A stretch of 64,000 bases of DNA from Leptidea sinapis (Eukaryota > Arthropoda > Insecta > Lepidoptera > Pieridae). The stretch is taken from NCBI RefSeq assembly GCF_905404315.1, contig NC_066304.1, positions 3,038,001 to 3,102,000 of the forward strand, written 5' to 3'. The notes under the pieces are model-generated. The model did no database searches and was not told the DNA's origin. It saw nothing but the letters and a program-made list of their open reading frames with translations. Both the position numbers and the translations under genes were made by a program. Below, one piece after another: positions 33,934 through 45,900 of this stretch (position 1 is its first letter; each line of letters opens with the position of its first letter).

Positions 33934-35059
33934 CAATTGAATTTTCACTTATTTAATACTCTATTTAAATCACGTTTAGCATAATTCGCTCCATTGGGAT
34001 CTGTTTAATAATTTACATTTCTTGTTGAAATGAAAAGTAAATCTTCTAAGAGATTTTATGGCGGACTACTTGTTATTGGGCGAGTGCCAGTCGAGGTTAA
34101 TATACCGCTGTCGTAGATAAACACCACGATATATCAACGTTGAAAGTGTATTTAAGATGTAGACAGTATATATCACAGTCTCAATTATTTGTAAATTAAA
34201 TCTAAAAAAATATTAGTATTAATTCAGTAACTAACTTAGCTGAGAAGTTGAAAACGACAGACAACGAATTCTAATATGAATGTATGTGAAAGAGTGGTTC
34301 GATCATTGAGTCGGGTGTAAACAAACCCCTCTGACAGCTCGAGGGGGCGACAGCTGTCCCCAGGCCTCACTACACAACCATTAAACACCCACGCTGGATT
34401 TCATAACAATAGCAGTATTTAGACAAAATTGAGCTCTACTTCTACATATTATGGTACATTTCCCTATTACAGACAAGTTAATCAAGACGAGACGTGCGAC
34501 TGGAATTTTGAAAAATAAACTCGAATTTAATTACGAAACTTTTGTTGACTTTGTGTGATATAATGTAGTCACACGTTTCGAGTAACTTCAATATTAAATT
34601 TAATGGAAGTTACTACCTAAGAAACTGAAAGCATACATAGTCATAGAAACATAGTATAGCCATAAATACACAAAAAACAAAATGTTGCATTTGAATTTAG
34701 AATCTGTCATTTTAATATGATTGTTCATAGAGTTTTCTCATTTTGGCGCCAATACATTCTACAATATCTTGCGATATTAAAATGGAGTGGGGTGATAAAG
34801 AGAAATCGTCTAGTCCCGATTTTAATCCGCTGGTTTATAATTTATGGTAAAACAATCCGTACGGTTTGCAGTAAAGATTTTTCCCAGAGTGCGTGCTTCT
34901 ATTGATAACTGGCCTCAATGTTTAAAGGACTGTATTGCAGCCAATGGAGACCACTTCGAATAAGCTTTTTTTATTTAAAATTGTTTTATATTTATGTATT
35001 AAGCTAACACACTGTTAAAGTAATAGATGTTATATTCAATAGAAAAAATTTTTCTTTGT
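33934..35059. other. No gene seen
   Basis: AT-rich, except a short GC-rich patch at 34310-34400 (CTCGAGGGGGCGACAGCTGT). No frame with recognisable content. Confidence 0.3.
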
Positions 35060-35650
35060 TTCAGTATTTATGTGCTTGGTTATAGAGTCTCTCAAAGAAA
35101 AATTTAAAGAAATAAATATTATGACTGTTCATTGTCAGTACATTTATGAAAATTAAATATACATTCACAAAAATAGTCACCTTTTTGCTCTTAATAGTGA
35201 TTTTCATTATTATAACACTTGAAATAAGGGATTGCTTGTAACTGATTCTAGTAGGCTTCATAAGATACATAATAGCTTTAAGGGTAAATAAATACATTTT
35301 TATAATAAAGTCCCAGCCAGTGTTCAGGCATTATCTATAAATAAATTTAAATGTTTTATAAAGAAATGGCTTTGTCGTAAATCCTATTACTCCACTGCTG
35401 AATATCTAAATGATGTCCGATCATGCCTGGGACTAGATTGTGATTATTTTATAGCGATAGAAATGACTGTACAATATTGTATATTTTTATTGAAAAGAGC
35501 GCGAAAAAAGAATGCTGGGAGAGTTTCTTGCGCCGCTTCTTCTCTCTCAGAGCGCCATTTGTTTCCGAAGCGGTAGTAGTATCTAGTAGTTATAAGAAAT
35601 GACATCAAAAAGAATTCTAAAGTAATCAATTTTGAGAAAATAAATGCTTT
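35060..35650 (+). mobile_element. LINE fragment, second copy of the 15-kb family
   Basis: Reverse-complement relative of 15027-15482. Coding traces: TVHCQYIYEN, NSDFHYYNT, GLLVT and NKFKCFIKKWLCRK, then the 3' UTR with GAATGCTGGGAGAGTTTCTT and AAATGACATCAAAAAGAATT. More damaged than the 15-kb copy, with a deletion near NTRNKG. Confidence 0.8.
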
Positions 35651-35814
35651 TTATGCCTTTTATGCCAAGATTAGGTAATTCAAGAATAGGCATTTGTTAC
35701 GAATGATACCACAGAGTGAGAATGGAGCGACCACCCTCAGGCTATTAAATGATAAGTTTTATTATACGATATTACATTGCAACCATATTTTTTATGTAAA
35801 AAAGAACCCGTTGA

Positions 35815-35935
35815 CTTTCTTACGCCCGTTCTTCTCAGGTCTGAGACATACTGTTTCGAATGGCTGATAGTTTTCGACTTTCAATAAGTCATATCATATC
35901 CTATTTTCATTAAAAATATTTCATAAATTTGAAAG
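35815..35935 (-). mobile_element. Interspersed repeat fragment
   Basis: CGTTCTTCTCAGGTCTGAGA and GACTTTCAATAAGTCATATC match 12718-12860 in reverse. Another piece lies at 46725-46815. Confidence 0.6.
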
Positions 35936-36840
35936 TAAATAGTTTTCAAGAAGTAAGAAGTATATATTCTAAGAATATTTGTTATAAATGTACTTAGAAA
36001 TTTCCAGAACCTAAATGAGTCTTAACGATTGATTGAAACTTTTTTGACACTAGAGATTTATTTTTTAACAAATATCTTATCATTTATACTTCATGGACAA
36101 AAAACAAAAGAAGGACTTCACACCCTGATAGTAGCAAGTGAAGCACCGTTATGCTAGTGTGTGTGCGGCTACGGGGGATACTAGTAACACCTTTTTTTCC
36201 TTCTTAAATAATCATATATGGCCTCAAATACTTCTATAATATCGTTTTTACACTTTTTCACAACGCACGATGGCATTTTTAAAAAAATTTATTGAGACGC
36301 AAACTGATCAGTCAAAGACAATTACAATTCTCATTATGGCCGCCTTTCGGCCTGTAGTAGTGTAAGTGTGTGCGTGGGGCTATTTATTTACACGTAAATC
36401 GGCTTGTTTTGGTGCTACACTATTATGTAAGGTGACACGGAGTCCTTATTTTTTTACTAGTCAGTGTTATACTTATAACATTTTTCTTCTTAGAGTGCAC
36501 TCAGCAATGTTTAAGAAGCCGGTCGCGTTACCGACACAGGATTGCAACATAAGAATTTTAACGTTAATATTGTAACTATAGCTATGAGCTGGTTGGTAAT
36601 AATTGGTAAAGAATGAAAATATATAATATATTTATTATAATTTGATTTACAAATTATGTAGTGTTAAATTTTATGTAAAACACTTTAACAATGCACCAGA
36701 CAAAGGTTTTTTTAGTTTTGACTATTAGCTTCTTTAATTCAATCCCTACTAATATTATAAATGTGAATGTAAGTGTGTTAGTTACGCTTTCACGCCTAAA
36801 CCATCGAACTGATTTTGATAAAATTTAGTTTTTTTTTGTT
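35936..36840. other. No gene seen
   Basis: AT-rich with short frames only. 36735-36830 resembles the start of a common interspersed repeat (CCTACTAATATTATAAATGT, ACGCTTTCACGCCTAAACCA), truncated at a poly-T run. Confidence 0.35.
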
Positions 36841-37015
36841 TTTTTTTTTTTATATGAGAGGGGGCAAACGGGCAAGAGGCTCACGGGATGGGGAGAGGTG
36901 AGGCAACCGCCCATGGACATCAGCAACAACAGGTGTGTCAAGAAATGCGTTGCCGGCCTTTAAGGTCTGTTCGGGAAGACCGCTGCCGGTAGTTGATTCC
37001 ACAAAGTGGCTGTGC
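36841..37015 (-). mobile_element. LINE 3' fragment
   Basis: GGCAAACGGGCAAGAGGCTC, GCGTTGCCGGCCTTTAAGG and GTTGATTCCACAAAGTGGCT in reverse match the layout of CR1/Jockey-like LINE 3' coding ends (tail of the reverse transcriptase ORF). Different subfamily from the 57.6-kb element. Confidence 0.6.
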
Positions 37016-37069
37016 GAGTTATTTAGTACACAGCGCGAGCGTATTTAGTACAGAAAAAGGACATAGGCT

Positions 37070-37205
37070 ACCTTTGCTACCCTTCACACTGAAACATAAT
37101 AATACTTACATATTACTGCTTCACGGAAGCAAAAGGCGCCGTTGTGGTACCCATAATCTAACCAACATACTGTGCAAAGGAGCCTTCCGCTGGTATAGGG
37201 ACTAG
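37070..37205 (-). mobile_element. Family A element, partial reverse copy
   Basis: CACTGAAACATAATAATACT, CTGCTTCACGGAAGC, GGCGCCGTTGTGGTACCCAT and TGTGCAAAGGAGCC: the 5' half of the element, reversed. Confidence 0.75.
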
Positions 37206-37463
37206 CATAAGGCATAAGTAAAGGTTTGTTACCCCGCCTGAATTTGATGATTGAACATTAATCTCTTTTGTACCCTGCATCTAGCCTCTTTTAATTATTT
37301 ATTTACTAGCTTTTACCCGCGACTTTGTTTGCACTGAATAGTTACTTTGGGCATAATTTTTTTTATTTTTCAGGATACTTTTCAAATAAAACACAATAAT
37401 ATACAAATTACTCTTTCCCCTCTTCTATGATACAGCGCATATGGACAGTCTCTTTAATAGAAA

Positions 37464-38290
37464 CTTGTGTCTTCTATCGAGTCCTCTCTTGAGAAGGTCG
37501 CAGAATGGGGTAAATTGAACCTTGTCCAATTTATCTCCCAGAAGACTCAAGTTTGTGCGTTTACCACTAAGAAAACCCTATTTGTCGTATCACCGCTCTT
37601 CGACAATACTTCCCTTAAAGCTTCGCCTAGTATCAGAATAATGGGTTTCCAAATCTCGAGCGATTGCCTCTGGAGGGCAAAGCCAAATTGGCTTCGAAGA
37701 AGCTGGGCGTCATCAATAGAGCACGGCAATACTTCAAGCCGGCCTACATTCTAGCGCTCTACAAAGCGCAGGTCCGGCCTTAAATGGAGTATTGCTGTGG
37801 TCTGGCGCACCCCAATATCAGCTCTATCCATTTGACCGCGTGCAACGTAGAACAGCTCGAATTGTCGGGGATCCAGTGCTCTGTGAACGGCTGGATCACT
37901 TGGCGTTGCTTAGAGACGTCGCTTCATTGTGTGTGTTCTACCGCATTTATCACGGGGAGTGTTCCGAAGAGCTGTTTAACCTGATTCCGAATACCACCTT
38001 CGCATGACACGCCACAAGTTAGGATATCATCCCCACCATCTGGATCTGTCACGGTCCCCCACAGTACGGTTTTCAAGGAGCTTTCTTCCAAATACTACAA
38101 AGCTGTGGAATGAGCTTCCTTGTGCGGTGTTTCCGGGACGATACGACATGGGTACCTCCAAAAAAAGCGCGTACACCTTCCTTAAAGGCCGGCAACGCTC
38201 CTGTGATTCCTCTGGTGTTGCTAGAGATTGTGGTCGGCGGTGATCACTTAACACCAGGTGACCCGAACGCTCGTTTGTCCTCCTATTCCA
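37464..38290 (+). mobile_element. LINE fragment, reverse transcriptase C-terminal third
   Basis: Same family as 57637-59883, starting at SSIESSLEKVAEWGKLNLVQ and running to the 3' end. Frame breaks split it into several short frames, and a segment around the QFRGHLEGKAKL region is rearranged. It ends ACCCGAACGCTCGTTTGTCC and an A run. 5' truncated, inactive. Confidence 0.88.
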
Positions 38291-38526
38291 TAAAAAAAAG
38301 TATTTTCCTGTGAACATTAATCCATAGGGATGGATTCCTACATAGGTAGTCCAAAGTTTCAAAAATGCTCGAACAATTAATGTTTATAAATTATTTCTTA
38401 TCAAGTGCCTTAATAGAAAGTTTAATGGTTTTATCTTCGATAATGACGAATTTTCATAGCCACTGCCATTCCCTATTTCAACCCCTCCATTTATTTTTGA
38501 TTTTGACTTTGAATAAATATAATATA

Positions 38527-38878
38527 CTAGCTGACCCGGCAAACGTTGTTTTGCCATATAAAGTATAATTTACGCGATAGTTTTATAAGCAATAAAATAT
38601 TGCCTATATTATAGCCTGTACATCATTTTGTTCTATTGTCAATAGTTTTTGCAGCGCACGCAAAAATAGGTTTTCGATTTTACACCTTGTGTTACAAAAT
38701 AGCAATTTTATTACGGATCCCTAATTTTGAAAAAAAAAAAACATAGCCTATAGCCTTCCTCAATAAAAGGACTACCCAACACTGAAAGAATCATTCAAAT
38801 CGGACCAGTAGTACCAGAGATTAGCGCGTTCAAACAAACAAACAAACAAACACTGCAGTTTTATAATATTAGTATAGA
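38527..38878 (-). mobile_element. Non-autonomous Helitron, second subfamily
   Basis: CTAGCTGACCCGGCAAACG with adjacent hairpin GGCAAA/TTTGCC at one end; (CAAA)n, ATAATATTAGTATAGA and T at the other. In reverse: A|TC...hairpin...CTAG|T. The interior differs from the 11.5/16.4/47.2-kb subfamily although the 3' terminus is shared. Confidence 0.8.
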
Positions 38879-39084
38879 TATGATATTTTACACTTCGCCA
38901 AGTCAACAGATGGTCTAACCTGGTGTATTAGATGTTATACATCGAAAGTATTCTTAAGTAGGTACCACATACAATTTGAGTTTTATGTGTCTATGGAAGG
39001 TACGTTTCTTTAGTATAAACGCTTATCTACCAGAGGGGTTGGTAGGGACACCGGAACTAGGTTCTAGTCTGATACCATTTTGTT

Positions 39085-39330
39085 TATGACAATAAGGAGT
39101 GAGATGAATAGGACGTTCAGCTGATGGTAATTGATACGTCCTACTCATTAAAATACAGTGCCGCTCAATATTCTTGAAAAACCCAAAAATTCTGAGCGGC
39201 ACTACAATTGCACTCATGACCTTGAGACATAAGATGTTAAGTCTCATTTGCAAAGTAATTTCACTAGCTACGGCGCCCTTCAGACCGAAACAGAGTAATG
39301 CTTACACATTACTACTTCAAGACTTTATAT
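39085..39330 (-). mobile_element. Family A element, reverse copy
   Basis: From GACAATAAGGAGTGAGATGA to CACATTACTACTTCA; the tail end is intact and the last ~60 bp of the 5' end are missing. Confidence 0.85.
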
Positions 39331-39416
39331 AATATAATACACGGTATAACTTTATACTATAACATATCAGAAATTTATTCGAAATTCAGAATTTTATTTT
39401 ACGATAGAGGATTTTC

Positions 39417-39770
39417 ATGAAGTGGCCATACGTTAAGTCACGTAGCAGCCGTCAAGCCTGTAATCTGAACGCAAGAATCCGTGAGTTGTTGCTTCTCTAT
39501 TTATATACTCTTCCCCTTGACGGAGCGTCGGCGCGTGCGCAACGATCATTCGCTTACGGGTTTAATGCACTGAAATGTGGCGAGCACTTCAATATTCGAT
39601 TTGAATTTATTGCTAGTGATATTAAATATATGACGTTACCAAAATTTTTAAGGCTTACAGAAATCTTTTGCAAATCACAGTCTGGCCAAAAACCGGTATG
39701 CAAACGGTATATTCTGGAATTATTTGTACCTAAATTTTTTTTGTTGAAAAAAAGCGACGAAAGAAAGTAA
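39417..39770 (+). other. 117-codon open frame between two family A copies
   Basis: Frame beginning MKWPYVKSRSSRQACNLNAR, with a short hydrophobic segment (RELLLLYLYTL). No family recognised, no Kozak or splice evidence, and the stop lies within a few bases of the next repeat. The stretch is less AT-rich than its surroundings and contains TTTATATACT, so it could also be promoter-like. Confidence 0.15.
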
Positions 39771-40030
39771 TTGATACGCCCTGCCCATTACAATGCAGTG
39801 CCGCTCAGGATTCTCGAAAAACTCAAAAAATTCTGAGCGGCACTTCAATTGCGCTCCTCACCTTGAGACATAAGATGTTAAGTCTCATTTGCCCAGTAAT
39901 TTCACTAGCTACGGCGCCATTCAGACCGAAATTCAATAATGTTAACACATTACTGCTTCACGGCAGAAATAGGCACCGTTAAGGAACTCATAATGTAGCC
40001 GGCATCCTGTGCAAAGGAGCCTCCCACATA
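39767..40030 (-). mobile_element. Family A element, reverse copy (half of an inverted pair)
   Basis: TAATTGATACGCCCTGCCC to AAAGGAGCCTCCCAC, near full length. With 40145-40475 it forms an inverted pair separated by ~115 bp. Confidence 0.85.
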
Positions 40031-40144
40031 AGCCTTTATATTACAATAACGAAGGTCTGATCATCACGGGCTTAATATTGTAAAATATCAAGACTCTGTT
40101 ACTACCATGACTCAATACCATTCGGTAACAGTAAGATTATCCCA

Positions 40145-40475
40145 GTCAGTGGGAGGCTCCTTTGCACAGGATGCCAGCTAGATTATGGTTACCACAACGG
40201 CGCCTATTTCTGCCGTGAAGCAGAAAAAGAAACACAGTAATGCTTACACATTACTGTGTTTCTTTTTAAAGGGCGCCGTAGCTAGTGAAATTACTGGCCA
40301 AATGAGACTTAAAATCTTATGTCTCAAGGTGACGAGTGCAGTTGTAGTGCCACTCAGAATTTTTAAGTTTTTCAAGAATCCTGAGCGGCACTGCATTGTA
40401 ATGGGCAGGGCGTATCAATTACCATCAGCTGAACGTCCTGCTCGTCTCGTCCCTTATTATTATAAGAAAAAAAAT
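40145..40475 (+). mobile_element. Family A element with a local inversion-duplication
   Basis: Full-length copy from AGTGGGAGGCTCCTTTGCAC to the A run. At 40220-40265 the normal sequence is replaced by a perfect hairpin, AAAAAGAAACACAGTAATG and its reverse complement around a 6-base loop, which is absent from the other copies. Confidence 0.88.
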
Positions 40476-41199
40476 TGAATTTGGCTGCCATGTCAAAAAC
40501 ATTTTCAGAAACATTATGAAAAAAAAAAGATTCACTGTTAATTCAGACTTAACGAATAATACAATACAATGTATATTTTACAAAAACGGAACCCTAAAAT
40601 GTCACGTTGGTTGTTTACTTAGCGTAGTTCTAGAAAAACAAAATTTTTGTTTTTCTTTATAGTTAGTAAGGCTTCTATCACGTTGGAGGTTCGGAAAGTT
40701 TGTAGCATTTTCAAAAGGAGTATAAAACGACAAAATACGTTAAGTTAAAGTTAAATTAGGAATGCTATTGTACAGGAAATAAAACACCCAACGAAATAAG
40801 AATTGTAATGGCTAAAAGTTACTTGCGAATAAAACTTATTTGTGCGTTATGAATGAGACTGAGTTGTCACGCTCGGCTACGTAACACTAGGCTTGAGTCA
40901 ACAAAGTGATCATCCGAGTACAGATTATTCGATGGTAACTTTTTGATACCCCGAGTTCAGTACTGGGCTCTCTTTTCCGCATTAACACTCATAAGCGGTT
41001 TTGATTGAGATACCCTGAGATAAATACATAATTGCAATTTCGTAGGTACAACTCATTTTTTTTTTAAATAAAGTAATTTGGTCTATTAGCTTTGAGCAAA
41101 AATTTTAATTTATTAATTATTAAATCATACAAAAATGAAAGATATAAGTATTTTAGAAGAATTTATTTAATTAAAAAATAACCAGTTTAACGGCAGAAG
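40476..41199. other. No gene seen
   Basis: AT-rich. 40850-40920 (GTTGTCACGCTCGGCTACGT) recurs at about 49885-49945 and, more weakly, at 62080-62130, so it belongs to an unnamed repeat. Confidence 0.4.
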
Positions 41200-41365
41200 T
41201 GTTAGACTTTGACTGACTAGATAGACTTTGACACCTGTGAACACGTCAAAAAAAATTGCGGTTAACTGTTAGCCTCTATTTCAGCTAACGCACGCAAACT
41301 AACATAGCGTGACTGACGTGTCGCGATTGCAAGACGTAGCTATCATGCATAAAAAAGTAATAAAC
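41200..41365 (+). mobile_element. Family B MITE-like element, partial copy
   Basis: GATAGACTTTGACACCTGTG, ACACGTCAAAAAAAATTG, ACGCACGCAAACTAACATAG and GCAAGACGTAGCTATCATG; more diverged than the other copies. It directly precedes the deleted LINE at 41390. Confidence 0.65.
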
Positions 41366-41389
41366 CTGGACTTTTGTCATGCTGTTTCT

Positions 41390-41995
41390 TAAAGCAAGAA
41401 GCTCTACCTAGACGTACCCTCAAAGAGATTTTACCCCAGGAGGGTACCGGCTTTACCAGAGTCGAAATCCCTCACAAAGCATTCTCGCTCGGGCTGCCCG
41501 TCGTATTCTGGGGAGGGCACAGAACCGCGCATGGCCGAGGACAAACGAGGAAATATCACCACGGCACACCGCTCCACGCTTAATGTGGACTGCTGTAACA
41601 TCAGGAGAATTCACTCCAATTTAAACGCCGTCCACCACCACCTTGAGACGGCGCAGCCGGCCTTGTGTTTCCTTACGGAGACGCAGATATCTCGACATAG
41701 CGAAATATATTTAACGTACCCCGGGTAAAAATTGAGCATTATTTTTTTCCTCATGTCGGGGTATGTGTGTATGTTAGGGAGGATATCTGCTTTCTTCCAC
41801 GTACTACACAACTGTGGAATAAGCTTCTTTGCGCGGTGATTCCAAGACAATATGACATGGGTATCTTCAAAAAAATCGCGTACACGTCAGCACCACAAGA
41901 GTGATTCCACTGGCATTGCAAGTAAATCTGGGCGGCGGTGATCACATAACACCAGGTACGCTCGTTTGTCCTCCTTTTCCATAAAAAAAGAACAC
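41390..41995 (+). mobile_element. LINE with 5' and 3' ends fused by an internal deletion
   Basis: 41420-41790 matches the start of the endonuclease ORF of the 57.6-60.9 kb LINE (RSTLNVDCCNIRRIHSNLNA, LCFLTETQI). At about 41790, within TATCTGCTTTCTTCC, it jumps to the last ~200 bp of the same LINE (LPRTTKLWNEL region, PRQYDMG) and ends with an A run. About 2.5 kb, covering most of the endonuclease and reverse transcriptase, is missing. Confidence 0.88.
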
Positions 41996-42955
41996 GTATA
42001 AATATTCTAATCCTGAAGTATTGATTAATCCCAACTCCAGACTTATATGCAAAGCCTTTTATATTTTTCCACACGATAAATAGTAGATTATACAACGAGT
42101 GCACAAAATGAACCATTTATATACGAATCTTTTAGCTGATAGTATTGTCGAGGATACAATGGTTTTGTGGACGAGTTATAAACTCTGCTTTTCATTTCGA
42201 TTGCGAGGAAATAAAACAGTAGTATAACATGGACATTTTTAACAATGTTAGCAAATTTTAAGAAATTAATAAACGCACGAAAAAACAAGACATGTTTCCC
42301 GCCGCTTTTTTTTTAATCTTACGACATTGATATTAGGCTTGGGCTCCAGACCTATACAGCCTACTATTAAATTAATTTTGTAATATATATATATATATTT
42401 AATTAATTAAATAACCTACCGTATTTTAACTATTTAAATTTTAATATCTTTTATGTCTTAAAAAAACACAAAGGGCAAATAAATTAAATTAAATATTATA
42501 AAATAACAAATTCTATCTCTGAACTTTTTATTAACTTTGGCTGTATGGCTCATTTTCTTTGCCTTAATATAGATACATTTATGAGTAGATACTTTAATGC
42601 ACTTGTGCACAAAAATCGATTTTGTGCAGCCTATATCGTGCACAAATAAGCAGTTTCAGAGCATGAGAAGTGAATATAATATTCCAAAACATAATATTTA
42701 TTAAATAAAACTATAAAATAACGTAAACGAAAGTAGAGTAATTTGACTCTCATATAATTGAAGCATTATTGTTATGAAAATAAGAGCGCAAATATATCCG
42801 AAAACGTGACTGTTTTGCTAACCTTAAGCTATAAAAAGACTAATTAACTATACAAGCACAAAAACAAATATAATTATTTATTTTCTACGTTACTAATTGA
42901 GAAATTATTTAGGAATTCGTAACGGCATTACATTGTAAGGATACGGCGTTTTACT
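41996..42955. other. No gene seen
   Basis: AT-rich, with a (TA)n tract at about 42385-42400 and AATTAATTAA beside it. Short frames only. Confidence 0.35.
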
Positions 42956-42957
42956 CT

Positions 42958-44020
42958 TCATTTTTTTTAATGAAAGTAAGGGACGAGACGAGTAGGACGT
43001 TTAGCTGGTGTTAATTGATACGCCCTGCCCATTACAATGCAGTGCTGCTCAGGATTATTTATAAACCCCAAAAAATTTGAGTGGCTCTACAACTGCGCTC
43101 GTCGGCTTAAGACATAAGATGTTAGCCTCATGTGCCCAGTAATTTCACTAGCTACGGCGCCCTTCAGAACGAAACACAGTAATGCTTACACATTACTCCT
43201 TCACGGCAGAAAAAGGCGCCGTTGTGGTACCCAAAATCTAGCCGGCATCCTGTGCCTTTCCACAGGCTCCTTTGAGCCTCCCACTTTTAGGAAATAGAAT
43301 AGGAAAAGACACTGGTAAAAACCGAAGAAAAACCTAACAGATGTGTTGAGATGTGTGTAATATGCTAAAGATATCTCTTGTAAGTATTTTTTATATGACA
43401 ATAAGTGATAAGACGAACAGAACGTTCAACTGATGGTAATTGATCACAATGCAGCACCACCACCACTGGGAGGCTCCTTTGCACAGGATGCCGGCTAGAT
43501 TACAGGTACCACAACGGCCCCTTTATCTGCCGTGAAGCAGTAATGTGTAAACATCACTGTGTTTTGGTCTGAAGGGTGCCGTAGCGAGTGAAATTACTGG
43601 GCAAATGAGACTTAACATCTTATGTCTCAAGGTGACGAGCGCAGTTGTAGTGCCGCTCAGAATTTGGGGTTTTTCAAGAAGCCTACTTTAAAAAAAATAT
43701 TTATGGTCCCAAGTGAGTTTACGATGTGAGAATACAGTTACAATATTAATACAGAGACAATATCATTCAAAAATTAATCGTCCCTTATTTTCATAAAAAA
43801 AAAAACCACTCAGGATTCTCGATAATCTCAAAAAGAGCGGCCCCACAATTGCGGTCATCAAGTTAAGACATAATATGTTAAGTCTCATTTGCCCAGTATT
43901 TTCACCAGCTGCGGCGCCCTTCACAGCGAAACACAATAATGCTAACACATTACTGCTTCACCGCAGAAATAGACGCCGTTGTCGTACCCATAACTAGAGC
44001 CTTCAACTGGTAAAAGGCTC
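42958..44020. mobile_element. Cluster of family A copies in alternating orientation
   Basis: Four pieces: 42965-43280 reversed; 43395-43455 reversed, tail end only; 43456-43690 forward, from CACTGGGAGGCTCCTTTGCA to GGTTTTTCAAGAAGCC; and 43775-44015, which starts with a forward tail (CGTCCCTTATTTTCAT, A run) and turns at about 43800 into a reversed body. Such nests form strong hairpins. Confidence 0.85.
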
Positions 44021-45008
44021 CTCGCTTCGACGTAGTAACCACATTAAAAATGGTACGGTTTATGTTTAAAGCCACCTCTGCCGGCGGCACAATCCTCGCA
44101 GCTTAAATTTAAAATTTCATTCTCATTTTCATTGCATTCCAAAATCCAAACTGCAAACACAAATAAGTCAGGCAAGTTACGTACTTCTAGTTATCATTAT
44201 AAAAATATATGTAGGAATGAATAGTTTTTAGAAACATAGTATTTTCTTTCACTAACGCGAGTGTAACATTTACACATTTATATACAACACTTTTAAAGGA
44301 TTAAAACGCGTGTAATTTTAACTGTATTGTTAGATTTTCATCTGCAGTCCCCCTGAAAACAAGAGCTGGAAAGGTCTTTAAACATCAGGTTTACTAAAAT
44401 AAAATTTTAACTTTGATGCAAGAATCTAATGTAAGAACATGTTACGATTACACGGGTCTTAATCCTATAAAAGTGTTTTATTTAAGAGTTTTTTGTAAAT
44501 TACAGACTAGGAGCACATAAGACATCTACAAGGTCTTCTGTATCGAAAGTAAACTAAGCGATGGAAAAAATAAAATGATCTTAACGCAATGAATGTGTTG
44601 CACACTCTTTAACCTCTTGCTTCTTGCATATGAATCTCCCACAAGGTAAAACTAAGGAAGCATATTTAAAACACAGAAACATGCAAACAATTAGAAATCT
44701 TATAACCAGGTGCTACGGTTGATGTTTAATAAGCACATAATATGGAGATATGGCATAAGGGTTACAAGTTTTTTGTGCGGGACCCACGTGGTTTGCCACA
44801 TGTTGAAAACTATCGCAGGAGTCCTATCCGGGAGATAACAGAATTTACTTAAAACGGGAATCCCTTACTGTTTTTTGTTTTATATAGCGACAGACAAGGG
44901 TTCACTTGATGGTTGAAACTGTACTTATTTAAGTTTAAACTAGGTACTAATACAAAATAGAAAATAAATCTTGAAAAAAATATTGGTAGGGCAGGGCCTT
45001 TATTATCT
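44021..45008. other. No gene seen
   Basis: AT-rich; no frame or repeat recognised. Confidence 0.3.
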
Positions 45009-45372
45009 ATTTATTTCTTTTTTTAACCGACTTCCAAAAGGAGGAGGTTATCAATTCGATCGGTATTTTTTTTTATGTATGTACACCGATTACTCTGAGA
45101 TTAATGATCCGATACACGTAATTCTTCTTTTGTTTCATGTGAAACAGATGCCATTTGGTCCCATAAAAATTTTACATAGTTTGGCCAAGTAGTTTTCATT
45201 TTATGAACATTTGTATAAAGTTTTAGTCTACTTGGATGACATAATTGTTTTCTGTGTACGGCTTTTTTTGGAGTTTTCATTCAAGTTGATTATATATTAT
45301 TATTAACTGACACTAAAACTTAAAATTTTTAGTTATATAATACTTTTCCGTTTTTGAAGTCGGTTTTTTTAA
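45009..45372 (+). mobile_element. CCGACTTC-ended repeat containing a Ty3/gypsy reverse-transcriptase scrap
   Basis: Left end AACCGACTTCCAAAAGG, right end TTTTTGAAGTCGGTTTTTTT: imperfect inverted termini of a common lepidopteran repeat. Inside, in a single frame with one stop, are QMPFG (45145-45159) and VYLDDIIVF (45226-45252), the two landmarks flanking the palm of Ty3/gypsy reverse transcriptase. The spacing is close to, but shorter than, the family's. No other retroviral gene is present. Confidence 0.65.
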
Positions 45373-45689
45373 ACGTAGTTTATTTTTTTTAAGATTTCTA
45401 ATTTAACTAACGAAACATCTTAAAATATAAGATGTTTCGACCTATGTTCGACCTGACTTAATTAGATAATTGACGATTGGTTTTAATTTTGTTGATTTGA
45501 ATAGGAATTCATAATAAACAGTTTTGAAATGTGCTGGATTTGTCGGCAATTCAGATATTTTGATGCCGGATTTACATCGCTTGATTAATAAAGATATTGG
45601 CGTAGTTCCAGTCGACCTAGGAGAGGGTTCTGTACGTAGTTATTTGCAATAATTTTCAATTTTGCTTTGCAAATGTGATATAATATATA

Positions 45690-45900
45690 CACCAGTCTTA
45701 GATCATTTATACTTTATATTATAAAAATTGAGTTTAGAACTAATCTCTATTTATGCACACCAACAATTCACGCACACCAACACAAAGTGTCATACAAATT
45801 GCGAAACACACGCACACTAAAGTAATATTCCTGGCCTGTTTTCATCGGTTGTTTAACAGCAAGAGACTATCTAGACGTATTAATTATGTAAGCCATGAGT
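45690..45900 (+). mobile_element. Family B MITE-like element, copy
   Basis: TTAGATCATTTATACTTTAT, CAATTCACGCACACCAACAC, CACACGCACACTAAAGTAAT, TTTCATCGGTTGTTTAACAG and ATCTAGACGTATTAATTA. The segment with the GACGTAGCTTGTC word is deleted. Confidence 0.75.
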
